From Gemmiger sp. An194 (GTDB lineage: Bacteria; Bacillota; Clostridia; Oscillospirales; Ruminococcaceae), in contig NZ_NFKA01000020.1 in the NCBI RefSeq assembly GCF_002160145.1, positions 1-63,088 of the forward strand: a stretch of DNA of 63,088 nt, read 5' to 3'. Every line of letters starts with the position of its first letter. Position 1 is the first letter of the stretch. The position numbers and the translations under genes are program-made. Below are positions 34,181-42,389 of the stretch, one piece after another. The notes under the pieces were generated by a model, which saw only the letters and a program-made list of their open reading frames with translations, ran no database searches and was not told the DNA's origin.

Positions 34181-34660
34181 TTATTCCGCAGAAGAAGGAT
34201 TGCTCCGGCGGAACAGCAAACGAAATAAAAACCTTACCAGCGGTCCGCAGAAAAAGATCTGCCAGAAAAACGCCATGGGGAAGTTGCAGGCAACGGTCTG
34301 CAGCCAGCAGGGCACAAATTCCCATCCCGGTCGCTTGAAAATCACGGTGGCCCAGAAGCTCATAATGGGACACATGAAAGCCACCGTGATGCTGGCACGG
34401 GCCAAAATCACAAAAACAGGCCGGTCCACTGCCGGGTCCACCAGCCGGAAGGCAATGCGCGGAGCGAACCGGTCCACAAAGCAGAAGCCCATCACAAAGC
34501 AGATGGGAAAGATGATCAGCGTCTCCGGCAATGCGGCCAGAATACCCGCGTTGGTCAGCCCGCCCATACGCAGGCCGGTGTTGTACAGCTCCATGGCCAG
34601 TACCATGAACAGGGTCATCAGCAGACCATACACCAGTTCTTCCAGTTTTGTCTTCGGCAT
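34181..34660 (-). CDS. DUF2798-type membrane protein
   Basis: The 159-residue protein starts at ATG with GGAG upstream. Four hydrophobic helices are visible (about residues 9-25, 40-58, 80-101 and 112-150). The pattern LMTLFMVLAMELYN, then FCFVDRFAPRIAFRLVDP and MCPIMSFWATVIF, fits DUF2798 proteins. No function is known. It has its own strong promoter about 120 bases upstream. Confidence 0.7.
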   Translation of the reverse strand: MPKTKLEELVYGLLMTLFMVLAMELYNTGLRMGGLTNAGILAALPETLIIFPICFVMGFCFVDRFAPRIAFRLVDPAVDRPVFVILARASITVAFMCPIMSFWATVIFKRPGWEFVPCWLQTVACNFPMAFFWQIFFCGPLVRFLFRLLFRRSNPSSAE

Positions 34661-34777
34661 AATAGAAACACTCCTTCTTAAAAATAAGAAAACGGCCCAG
34701 TCCATCGGATGAATAGACTACGCCGTAACGAATTATTTCTATTGTGCCAGACTCATGGCAGTTTTCTGTTTGGCTTT

Positions 34778-34806
34778 ATTATACCACTGCGTTTGGCAAA
34801 ATGCAA
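34778..34806 (-). promoter_or_regulatory. Promoter of the DUF2798 gene
   Basis: On the minus strand TTGCAT (34801-34806) and TATAAT (34778-34783) are 17 bases apart. The transcript would carry a leader of over 100 bases with no recognised structure. Confidence 0.75.
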
Positions 34807-34814
34807 AGGCCGGT

Positions 34815-34843
34815 TTGCATCCCGGGCGGCAGTGTGGTACAAT
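34815..34843 (+). promoter_or_regulatory. Promoter of the thiN-spoVM unit
   Basis: TTGCAT (34815-34820) and TACAAT (34838-34843) are 17 bases apart. The two divergent -35 hexamers at this locus are identical and only eight bases apart. Confidence 0.7.
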
Positions 34844-34892
34844 CAGGCGTAAGCTCTGCCGCCCCAAAGGGAGGCGCGGAAAGGAGAATCGT

Positions 34893-35543
34893 ATGCAGCA
34901 AACACGATGCGTGATCGTCTCGGCCGCACCGCTTGCACCCTCCATGAAGAAACTGCTGCGGCCCGGCGACTGGCTGATCGCCTGCGACGGGGGCTACCGG
35001 AGCACCCGGCAGATACTGGAACGGGAGCCGGATGTGATCCTGGGGGATTTCGACAGCGCACCTCCGCCGGAGGGGACCGGTGCCGTGGTGCTGCCCCGGG
35101 TCAAGGACGATACGGACACCCACTATGCTGCCAAGCTGGCGGCGGAAAAGGGGTTTTCCCAGGTGCTCATGCTGGGGGCGCTGGGCGGACACCGGCTGGA
35201 GCATACACTGGCCAACATCGGCACCGGCCTATGGCTGGAAAAGCAGGGCATACAGGTGATGCTGGCCGATGAGGACAGCCTGCTCTGCTACCTGATGCCC
35301 GGCAAAAGCCTGGAGCTGCCCTACGAGCCGGAGGAATACTTCTCGGTGCTGCCGCTGGAGGGCAGGGCCGAGGGAGTGTGCGAGCGGGGGGCTAAGTACA
35401 CGCTGGAGGATGCCACCCTCACCACGGTGGATTTTCCGCTGGGGGTAAGCAATGAGACTATGCCCGGCGGCGCCACCATCACAGTACGAGAGGGCACTTT
35501 GCTGGTGATCCGCACCAAAAAGGACCACCAACTGGACTACTGA
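34893..35543 (+). CDS. thiN: Thiamine pyrophosphokinase
   Basis: The 216-residue protein starts at ATG after AAGGAG. WLIACDGGYRSTR, VILGDFDSAPPP and KDDTDTHYAAKLA are the ATP and metal-binding motifs; ALGGHRLEHTLANI and GVSNE-containing C-terminal segment bind thiamine. It makes thiamine diphosphate directly from thiamine. The rsgA...thiN...spoVM order is conserved with Bacillus, though here a gene on the other strand intervenes. Confidence 0.95.
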   Translation: MQQTRCVIVSAAPLAPSMKKLLRPGDWLIACDGGYRSTRQILEREPDVILGDFDSAPPPEGTGAVVLPRVKDDTDTHYAAKLAAEKGFSQVLMLGALGGHRLEHTLANIGTGLWLEKQGIQVMLADEDSLLCYLMPGKSLELPYEPEEYFSVLPLEGRAEGVCERGAKYTLEDATLTTVDFPLGVSNETMPGGATITVREGTLLVIRTKKDHQLDY

Positions 35544-35610
35544 TGCACAAATTCCAGGGCGGATGGATATACTGGAGCAAAACCATCAGCCACAAGGGAG
35601 GGAAGAGGCA

Positions 35611-35691
35611 ATGCAAGTGATCGTGGTCAAAAGCCCCAAATGCCTGGCAGGAGTGCTGCGGGCGCTGTTTAAAATCAAAAAGGAAAACTGA
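35611..35691 (+). CDS. spoVM: Stage V sporulation protein M (SpoVM), 26 residues
   Basis: This 26-codon gene follows GGGAGGGAAGAGG and encodes a single amphipathic helix with core KSPKCLAGVLRALFK and a basic end. Bacillus subtilis SpoVM is also 26 residues, with KLPKFLGGIVRAML at the same place, including the critical Pro-Lys and Gly-(I/V)-(V/L)-Arg-Ala positions. SpoVM recognises the convex forespore membrane and anchors SpoIVA. The position after thiN matches Bacillus, and spoIVA lies 1.7 kb downstream. Confidence 0.88.
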   Translation: MQVIVVKSPKCLAGVLRALFKIKKEN

Positions 35692-35706
35692 ATCCAACCC
35701 GATGAG

Positions 35707-35748
35707 AGGGCCCGCTGCCTGGAAAAAACCAGGCGGCGGGCCTTTTGT
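35707..35748 (+). terminator. Terminator after spoVM
   Basis: AGGGCCCGCtGCCTGG pairs with CCAGGCgGCGGGCCT and is followed by TTTTGT. Confidence 0.85.
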
Positions 35749-35821
35749 CTGCAAAAAGGGGTATGGCTTGCCCACCGCGCGCATATACATGGGACTAGAA
35801 ACGCGCGAAAGGGGCGAAAAA

Positions 35822-37336
35822 ATGGAATTGAAGGTATTCAGGGACTCGCTGTCCGCCATGGGGAGCCTGTGCGAAACCAAGGCAGAGCTTCCGGTGGAGG
35901 CGGAGATCCTTATTCCGGATTATCTGCCGCAGGTGTTCAAGATCATAAAATGCTTCGTCTACCTGGTGCCGCTGCAAAAACAGATCACGGCCGGCCGCCT
36001 TACCGTGGACGGCTACCTGCGGTGTGTGGTGTATTACCAGGCCGAGGAGGACCAGAGCCTGTGTCAGACCGAACAGAAACTGCCCTTCACCCGGGCGATG
36101 GACCTGCCGGAGGGGGATTACTCCGGCTACAGCGTTCAGGTGGGCGGTCAGCTGGAATATCTGAACTGCCGTGCGGTGAACCAGCGTCGGGTGGACCTGC
36201 GGGGGGCCTATGCCCTCAGCGCCCGGGTGGCCTGCCGCACCGATCAGGAGGTGATCACCGCTCTGGCGGACTGCGGCATCGAGCAGCGGATGGAATCGGT
36301 GGAGGGCGTCAAGTGTCTGGCCAGTCTGGACAAGATGATTACCGCGGAGGAACAGCTGCAGTTTGCCCAGCCGCCCCAGGCCATTCTGGATGTGGCCGGA
36401 GTGGGCCAGGTGGAGGACGTGAAGCTGATTTCCGGCAAGGCAGTGGTCAAAGGTGCCATCCAGGTGAGTCTTTTGTACCGCACTGGGCCCGGCTATCAGA
36501 TGGAGCAGACCCAGCAGCGGGTACCCTTCAATCAGATTCTGGACCTGGAGGGTGTACCGGAGGACAGCGAGTGCTTTGCATCCGCCGAGCTCACCGGCTG
36601 CACCGTGATGGCTGCGGCCCAGGAGAACGGGCATACCATCACCGCCACCGCAGCGCTGCATCTGCGGGTGTGGCGTAAAAATGAGTGCTATCTGGTCAGC
36701 GATGCCTTCTCTACGCAGTACGAGACTCAGGTGAGCAGCCAGCGTATCCTCACCGAGCAGCTGTTCCAGACCCTCAGCCAGGAGTGCGAAGCCCAGACCG
36801 GCGGCGCGCTGCCGGATGAGGAAGCCCAGATCATCCACTGCTTTGTGCTGCCCGGCCTGCCGGAGCTGAGTGCTGTGGGGCAGGGGGTACAGCTGAGCGG
36901 CCGGGCCAGCGCCCATGTGTTCTGTATGAACTCGCTGGGCGAGATCGACTGCTACGACAAGAGCTTTGAATACACGCTCAGCCCACCCTGGCCGGGCAGT
37001 CCGGAGGAGTACCGCTGCGAGTGCTGGCCTACCGTCACCGACATCGATGTGCGCAAGAATGGGGCCGAAATGACCCTGAGCGCCCGCATCCGGCTGGACG
37101 GTCTGGTGTTCAAGCGCAGCTGGCAGACGGCGCTGGAGCAGGTGGAGTGCGGCGAGGCACTGGAGCAGCCGGAGCCGGACATCGCGCTGCGCATCTATTA
37201 CGCAGCCCCCGGCGAGGATGTGTTTGAGATCGCCAAGCGGTACCATGTGTCACCGGCGGCCATGCTGAAAAGCAACCAGCTGGAGGACACCCGCATCACC
37301 CAGGCGGCCCGGCTGCTGGTGCCGGCCAGCATGTGA
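35822..37336 (+). CDS. DUF3794 and LysM domain spore-coat-type protein
   Basis: The 504-residue protein starts at ATG after AAAGGGG. Repeated DUF3794 (SipL/SPOCS) units are visible, for example LPQVFKIIKCFVYLVPLQKQITAGRLTVDGYLRCVVYY and later ILDVAGVGQVEDVKLISGKAVVKGAIQVSLLYR (read as two copies of the same beta pattern). A C-terminal LysM domain starts near IYYAAPGEDVFEIAKRYHVSP and ends LVPASM. In Clostridioides difficile the DUF3794/LysM protein SipL binds SpoIVA to build the coat; the adjacent spoIVA here supports that role. The upstream GTATGG...CATATACA region may be a sporulation-sigma promoter, unproven. Confidence 0.88.
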   Translation: MELKVFRDSLSAMGSLCETKAELPVEAEILIPDYLPQVFKIIKCFVYLVPLQKQITAGRLTVDGYLRCVVYYQAEEDQSLCQTEQKLPFTRAMDLPEGDYSGYSVQVGGQLEYLNCRAVNQRRVDLRGAYALSARVACRTDQEVITALADCGIEQRMESVEGVKCLASLDKMITAEEQLQFAQPPQAILDVAGVGQVEDVKLISGKAVVKGAIQVSLLYRTGPGYQMEQTQQRVPFNQILDLEGVPEDSECFASAELTGCTVMAAAQENGHTITATAALHLRVWRKNECYLVSDAFSTQYETQVSSQRILTEQLFQTLSQECEAQTGGALPDEEAQIIHCFVLPGLPELSAVGQGVQLSGRASAHVFCMNSLGEIDCYDKSFEYTLSPPWPGSPEEYRCECWPTVTDIDVRKNGAEMTLSARIRLDGLVFKRSWQTALEQVECGEALEQPEPDIALRIYYAAPGEDVFEIAKRYHVSPAAMLKSNQLEDTRITQAARLLVPASM

Positions 37337-37354
37337 AAGGAGGGGAGGAATCCA

Positions 37355-38830
37355 ATGGAAACCCAGGGCGTTTACAAGGACATCGCAGCCCGTACCGGCG
37401 GCGATATTTACATCGGTGTGGTGGGCCCGGTGCGCACCGGCAAGAGCACCTTCATCAAAAAATTCATGGAGGAGCTGGTGCTGCCCCAGCTTACCAGCCC
37501 GGCGGTGAAAAACCGGGCGCGGGACGAACTGCCCCAGTCCGCCGCAGGGCGCACCATTATGACCACCGAGCCCAAGTTCATCCCGGAGACTGCCGTCACC
37601 ATCGAGCTGGAGGGGGGCGGCAGCTTCAAGACCCGGCTCATCGACTGTGTGGGCTACATGGTGGAGGGGGCCATGGGCCATGAGGAGGACGAAAAGCCCC
37701 GCATGGTGAAGAGCCCCTGGTTCGAGGAGGAGATTCCCTTCGACCAGGCTGCCCAGACCGGCACCCGCAAGGTGATCCGGGAGCATTCCACCATCGGGCT
37801 GGTCATCACCACCGACGGCTCCATCAGCGACATTCCCCGGGAAAAATACCAAGCGGCGGAGGCTCAGGTCATCGCCGAGCTGGACGAGATCAACAAGCCC
37901 TTTGTGATTCTGCTCAACTGTGTGGACCCTCATAAGCCGGATGTGTACCAGCTGGCCCAGCAGATGGAGCAGGAGTATGGCCATACTGTTATCCCGGTCA
38001 GCTGCCTGGACCTGGACCGGGCGGCTATCGGTAAGATTCTGCAGAGCGTGCTCTATGAGTTCGAGGTGAAGGAGATCGCCTTCGCCATGCCCAAGTGGAT
38101 CACCATGCTGGAGCCGGACCACTGGCTGCAGCAGCAGGTCTACGCGGCGGCCCGGGAATACGCGGACTCGGTGGCTCAGATGAAGGATGTGGCCTGCCGG
38201 GAGGACCCGGTGCAGTGCGAGGCGCTGAAGACCTCCCGCATCCGCTCGCTGGAGCTGGCCACCGGCCGGGTGGTGCTGGAGCTGGAGCTGCGGCCGGAGA
38301 TCTTCTATCAGGTGCTGGGCGAGACCACCGGGCTGGAGATCTGCGACGAGGCCAGTCTGATGCCCTGCATCATCGGTCTTGCCCGGGCCAAGCGGGAGTA
38401 CGAGAAGATTCGCAGCGCGCTGGAACAGGTGGAGGCCACCGGCTATGGCATCGTGATGCCCACCATCAGCGAGCTTCGGCTGGAGGAGCCGGAAATCGTG
38501 CACCAGGGCGGCCGCTATGGGGTACGGCTGCGGGCCAGCGCGCCCTCCATCCATCTGCTTAAGGCCACCATCAACACCGAGATTTCGCCCATCGTCGGCT
38601 CGGAAAAGCAGTCGGAGGAACTGGTGGTCAGCCTGCTGCACGACTTTGAGCAGGACCCGTTGAAGATCTGGCAGTCCAACATCTTCGGCAAAAGCCTGCA
38701 TGAGCTGGTGAACGAGGGGCTGCAGAACAAGCTGCTGCACATGCCCCAGGAGGCCCGTGCCCGTCTGCAGGAAACTCTGGAACGGGTGATCAACGAGGGC
38801 TGCACCGGACTGATCTGTATTATTTTGTGA
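37355..38830 (+). CDS. spoIVA: Stage IV sporulation protein A (SpoIVA)
   Basis: The 491-residue protein has the invariant start VYKDIAARTGGDIYIGVVGPVRTGKSTFIKKFM with Walker A GPVRTGKST, then AGRTIMTTEPKFIPETAV, DCVGYMVEGAMGHEE and the conserved C-terminus ending GLICIIL. SpoIVA is an ATPase that polymerises on the forespore surface and forms the coat basement with SpoVM. It lies 18 bases after the DUF3794/LysM gene, so they are cotranscribed. Confidence 0.98.
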   Translation: METQGVYKDIAARTGGDIYIGVVGPVRTGKSTFIKKFMEELVLPQLTSPAVKNRARDELPQSAAGRTIMTTEPKFIPETAVTIELEGGGSFKTRLIDCVGYMVEGAMGHEEDEKPRMVKSPWFEEEIPFDQAAQTGTRKVIREHSTIGLVITTDGSISDIPREKYQAAEAQVIAELDEINKPFVILLNCVDPHKPDVYQLAQQMEQEYGHTVIPVSCLDLDRAAIGKILQSVLYEFEVKEIAFAMPKWITMLEPDHWLQQQVYAAAREYADSVAQMKDVACREDPVQCEALKTSRIRSLELATGRVVLELELRPEIFYQVLGETTGLEICDEASLMPCIIGLARAKREYEKIRSALEQVEATGYGIVMPTISELRLEEPEIVHQGGRYGVRLRASAPSIHLLKATINTEISPIVGSEKQSEELVVSLLHDFEQDPLKIWQSNIFGKSLHELVNEGLQNKLLHMPQEARARLQETLERVINEGCTGLICIIL

Positions 38831-38849
38831 CAAAAATGGTTTTCGGGAA

Positions 38850-38886
38850 AAAGCCGCCGTATCGGCAAAATACGGCGGCTTTTTTG
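38850..38886 (+). terminator. Terminator after spoIVA
   Basis: AAGCCGCCGTAT pairs with ATACGGCGGCTT and is followed by TTTTT, 20 bases after spoIVA. Confidence 0.9.
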
Positions 38887-38937
38887 TGTAAAAACGGTGC
38901 AAACTAATCCCAATGAGGCAAATCAGCTGCGAAAACA

Positions 38938-38966
38938 TTGATTCTTTGGTGAAAATAGTGTAAAAT
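38938..38966 (+). promoter_or_regulatory. Promoter of the dehydratase-transferase pair
   Basis: TTGATT (38938-38943) and TAAAAT (38961-38966) are separated by 17 bases. About 200 bases of leader follow, holding a CCGCCCggtcGGGGCGG hairpin near 39003 but no recognised riboswitch. Confidence 0.6.
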
Positions 38967-39174
38967 TACAAGAAAAACAAGGGGTAGCACTGCGCCTTTT
39001 TGCCGCCCGGTCGGGGCGGTGTCGTGCCGGATGACAGGCATTTTGTCTTATCAGGGTCGTGGAGCTATTCGGAACAATGGGGCATGGTGTCCTGTGGATT
39101 GCCGGCAGGGCACTATTTGTCGCGCCCGGGGTCCGGCTGAAAACAAAAACAAAGTTTGGTGATAGAATTTGTCA

Positions 39175-41052
39175 ATGAAGATCGGTGCGATCCTGAGCAG
39201 ATTCCGCAAGCAGATTCTGATGCTGTTCGACATCTGCGCTCTCACGGTCTGCTATCTGGCCCCCTGGGTGTTGATCAGCGGCCGCGCGCCCTACGCGCAG
39301 TATTCCAGCCTGCTGGTGGCCAGCTGCTTTTTGTTCGTCTGCTGCTTCGAGATCGTCTACGGCCTGATGGGCATGTACGACAGCCTGTGGCGTTACGCCG
39401 AGGTGGTGGAATTCTTCCGGCTGTGTACCGGCTCGGCCATTGCGATTTTCCTGTTTGTGGCCAGCTCACTGCTCATCTTCCAGGGAACGGGAAGTCAGGT
39501 GCCCGTCTCCGTTTATTTCCTCAGTGCCATGTTCTCGGCGGGTGTGACCATGTATTCCCGCCTGGTGTACCGGATGTACCGGAATGTGAAGCTGGGCAAA
39601 AAGGGCGCCCATAAGGCACGCCGCACCCTGCTCATCGGCGCAGGCGACGCGGCCAGCACCCTTCTGCATGAGCAGTTCAAAAAGCCCAGCCCGGACATGA
39701 ACATCATCTGCTGTGTGGACGACGCGCCGGAAAAGCAGGGCCGCTACATCATGGGCATCCAGATCATGGGTACCACCGAGGACATCCCCGAGATCGTGGA
39801 GCAATGTGAGATCGAGAGCATTCTGCTGGCTATCCCCACCATGGATGAGGAAAACAAACGCCGGGTGCTGTCCATCTGCAACAAGACCAAGTGCAACATC
39901 AAGATCCTGCCGGACATTGTGAAGATGATCACCGACGGCAAGGACCTTGCCTCCCGTATCCGCGATGTAAAAGTGGAAGACCTGCTGGGCCGGGAAGAGG
40001 TGCAGCTGTCGGTGCGGATCGCGGAATTTCTGCGGGGCAAGCGGGTCATGGTCACCGGCGGCGGCGGTTCCATTGGTTCCGAGCTGTGCCGCCAGATCGC
40101 ATCCTGTGAGCCCAAGGAGCTGCTCCTGGTGGATATCTACGAAAACAGCGCCTATGCCATCCAGCAGGAGCTGCGCCGCAAATACGGCGATAAGCTGGAT
40201 CTGCAGGTGCAGATCGCCTCGGTGCGTGATTCCAAAAAGATGGATGCACTGTTCGAGCACTATCGCCCCGAGATCGTGTTCCATGCCGCTGCTCATAAGC
40301 ATGTTCCTCTGATGGAGGACAGCCCGGAAGAGGCGGTGAAGAACAATGTGTTCGGCACCTTCAACGTGGCCAGCTCGGCGGACCGGTACGGGGCCGAGCG
40401 GTTCGTGCTGATCTCCACCGACAAGGCGGTGAACCCCACCAACGTGATGGGCGCCACCAAGCGCGTGTGCGAGATGATCGTGCAGGCCATGGCCCAGCGA
40501 AGCAAGACCCGGTTTGCGGCGGTGCGCTTCGGCAACGTGCTGGGGTCCAATGGTTCGGTGATCCCTCTGTTCAAGGATCAGATCGCCTGCGGCGGCCCGG
40601 TCACCGTGACCCACCCGGATATTGTGCGCTATTTCATGACCATCTCCGAGGCGGTGAGCCTGGTGCTGGAGGCCGGTTCCATGGCCACCGGCGGCGAGAT
40701 CTTCGTGCTGGATATGGGTAAGCCCATGCGCATTCTGGATCTGGCCGAGAACCTGATCAAGCTTTCCGGCTTCATTCCCTACAAGGACATTCAGATCGTC
40801 TTCACCGGCCTGCGCCCCGGCGAAAAGCTGTTTGAGGAGCTGCTGATGGACGAGGAGGGCCTGCGCAAAACCGAAAACCGGAAGATCTACATCGGCGCGC
40901 CCCTCAAGCTGAACAACCAGACCTTCTTCGATCACCTGATGACCCTGAAGCAGATCGCCTACACCAACAACAGCGACAATCTGGTGCAGGCGCTCATCGA
41001 CATGGTGCCCACCTTCCACCACAAGACCAACTGTGGGCAGGAACCCGCCTGA
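39175..41052 (+). CDS. UDP-sugar 4,6-dehydratase, CapD/PglF type, membrane-bound
   Basis: The 625-residue protein has four N-terminal membrane helices (residues 10-115), a first Rossmann-like domain (RTLLIGAGDAASTLL) and a catalytic SDR domain with VMVTGGGGSIGSELCRQI, HAAAHKHVPLMEDSP and STDKAVNPTNVMGATKR. The S-T-D-K signature replaces the usual YxxxK, as in PglF-type 4,6-dehydratases, which make UDP-4-keto sugars. It precedes a PglC-like transferase by 30 bases. No aminotransferase (PglE) is nearby. A TTG at 39169 is an alternative start. Confidence 0.93.
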   Translation: MKIGAILSRFRKQILMLFDICALTVCYLAPWVLISGRAPYAQYSSLLVASCFLFVCCFEIVYGLMGMYDSLWRYAEVVEFFRLCTGSAIAIFLFVASSLLIFQGTGSQVPVSVYFLSAMFSAGVTMYSRLVYRMYRNVKLGKKGAHKARRTLLIGAGDAASTLLHEQFKKPSPDMNIICCVDDAPEKQGRYIMGIQIMGTTEDIPEIVEQCEIESILLAIPTMDEENKRRVLSICNKTKCNIKILPDIVKMITDGKDLASRIRDVKVEDLLGREEVQLSVRIAEFLRGKRVMVTGGGGSIGSELCRQIASCEPKELLLVDIYENSAYAIQQELRRKYGDKLDLQVQIASVRDSKKMDALFEHYRPEIVFHAAAHKHVPLMEDSPEEAVKNNVFGTFNVASSADRYGAERFVLISTDKAVNPTNVMGATKRVCEMIVQAMAQRSKTRFAAVRFGNVLGSNGSVIPLFKDQIACGGPVTVTHPDIVRYFMTISEAVSLVLEAGSMATGGEIFVLDMGKPMRILDLAENLIKLSGFIPYKDIQIVFTGLRPGEKLFEELLMDEEGLRKTENRKIYIGAPLKLNNQTFFDHLMTLKQIAYTNNSDNLVQALIDMVPTFHHKTNCGQEPA

Positions 41053-41082
41053 TGAGGCGAGACCAGCTAGGAGGAATGTTTC

Positions 41083-41673
41083 ATGTATCGCAATGTGATC
41101 AAGCGTGTGATTGACTGGGTGCTTTCGCTCTGTGCCATTGTTGTGCTGTCGCCCCTGCTGGCGATTCTGGCCCTGTGCGTCAAGTTTTCGTCCCCGGGGC
41201 CGGTACTTTTCTGCCAGAAGCGGGTGGGCAAGGGCAAGACCTACTTCCAGATTTATAAGTTCCGCAGCATGCGCACCGATACCCCCAAGGATATGCCCAC
41301 GCATCTGTTGGAAAACCCGGATGCCTTTATCACGCCCATCGGCCATTTCCTGCGTAAGACCAGCCTGGACGAGCTGCCCCAGCTGTTCAACATCTTCAAG
41401 GGCGAGATGAGCATTGTGGGCCCGCGCCCTGCTCTCTGGAATCAGGACGACCTGATTGCCGAGCGGGACAAGTACGGTGCCAACGACTGCGTGCCCGGCC
41501 TGACCGGCTATGCCCAGATCCACGGCCGCGACGAGCTGCCCATTCCCAAAAAGGCGGAGCTGGACGGCTACTATGTTCAGCACCTGAGCTTCGGGTTGGA
41601 TGTGAAGATCTTCTTCGGCACCATCCGCAGCGTGCTGCACCACGAGGGCATCGTGGAAGGCAAGCAGCCCTGA
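41083..41673 (+). CDS. Phosphoglycosyl transferase (PglC/WcaJ-like sugar transferase)
   Basis: The 196-residue protein starts at ATG after TAGGAGG. An N-terminal reentrant hydrophobic segment (RVIDWVLSLCAIVVLSPLL) is followed by SSPGPVLFCQKRVGKGKTYFQIYKFRSMRTD, KTSLDELPQLFNIFKGEMSIVGPRP (catalytic Asp-Glu) and GLTGYAQIHGRD; each is diagnostic. It moves a phospho-sugar from UDP-sugar to undecaprenyl phosphate, the first membrane step of a surface glycan or glycoprotein. Its short length matches monotopic PglC enzymes. Confidence 0.94.
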   Translation: MYRNVIKRVIDWVLSLCAIVVLSPLLAILALCVKFSSPGPVLFCQKRVGKGKTYFQIYKFRSMRTDTPKDMPTHLLENPDAFITPIGHFLRKTSLDELPQLFNIFKGEMSIVGPRPALWNQDDLIAERDKYGANDCVPGLTGYAQIHGRDELPIPKKAELDGYYVQHLSFGLDVKIFFGTIRSVLHHEGIVEGKQP

Positions 41674-41695
41674 TTGATTGACGGATAAAAAAGAA

Positions 41696-41738
41696 AAACC
41701 GCCGCTGTGCATTCACCTTGCACGGCGGCGGTTTTGTT
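41696..41738. terminator. Bidirectional terminator after the transferase
   Basis: AACCGCCGCtGTGCA pairs with TGCACgGCGGCGGTT, flanked by A and T tracts, between convergent genes. Confidence 0.9.
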
Positions 41739-41768
41739 TGTGTTCGTTTAAAAGGGAAGAGGAGAAAA

Positions 41769-42353
41769 TCAGCCCTTGGCGGCACTGTCCGGCTCCTCCT
41801 GCCGGGTGGAATCGGTGGTCATGGTTTCCAGAAGCAGGGCATAGATCTCGCTGCCCTTCTCGATGAAGGCGTTTTTTACCATTTCAGCGGTCAGCGGGTC
41901 CGGCAGGGTGAAGGAAAGACCAAACACCTCGCTGCCCAGTTCGTTGATGGAGCAGTGCACCACATAGCCCTGGTCGGTTTTGGTCACCTGGGTCTGATGC
42001 TGGGCGGCCTTGCGCACCCATTGCTGCGCCCGGATTACCGCGCGAATGGCGGTTTCCCGCACGCTGCGGGGCAACAGGTCAAAGCCCAGCTCATCGGTCA
42101 CCGAGATCCCCTTAGGGGTGATATGATAGCCGCCGTTCTCATTCACGGTCACAAGCCCCTGATCCTCCAGGTCGGCCAGACTTCCGGCCAGCTCGAAATA
42201 ATTCACCAGCTGCTCGCCCAGCAGCGCGTTTTCTATATCCTGCCGGCACAGGGGCGCGGCGGTGCGAATCAGGTAGCACAAAAGGATGCTCACCTGGGAG
42301 CGGTCGGTCAGGCCGCCCGGCTTTACGCCAAAGGTAAATGCATTTCCGGCCAC
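41769..42353 (-). CDS. DUF4364 winged-helix family protein
   Basis: The roughly 194-residue protein best starts at GTG 42353, eight bases after AAGGAA. The N-terminal part (KLLCYLI-like SILLCYLIRTAAPLCRQDIENAL, then ELAGSLADLEDQGLVTVNENGGYHITPKG) is a winged helix. The C-terminal half is the mixed fold of DUF4364, conserved in clostridia. A regulatory role is likely but unproven. Convergent with the glycan genes. Confidence 0.78.
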   Translation of the reverse strand: MAGNAFTFGVKPGGLTDRSQVSILLCYLIRTAAPLCRQDIENALLGEQLVNYFELAGSLADLEDQGLVTVNENGGYHITPKGISVTDELGFDLLPRSVRETAIRAVIRAQQWVRKAAQHQTQVTKTDQGYVVHCSINELGSEVFGLSFTLPDPLTAEMVKNAFIEKGSEIYALLLETMTTDSTRQEEPDSAAKG

Positions 42354-42389
42354 AGCAAACACTTCCTTTTCTTAGGTGTACTGTTACTA

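Noticed and set aside
39466-41712. Minus-strand frame of 748 codons opposite the dehydratase and transferase
   Set aside because: Both plus-strand genes have diagnostic motifs throughout; the reverse product has low-complexity His/Gln/Leu content.
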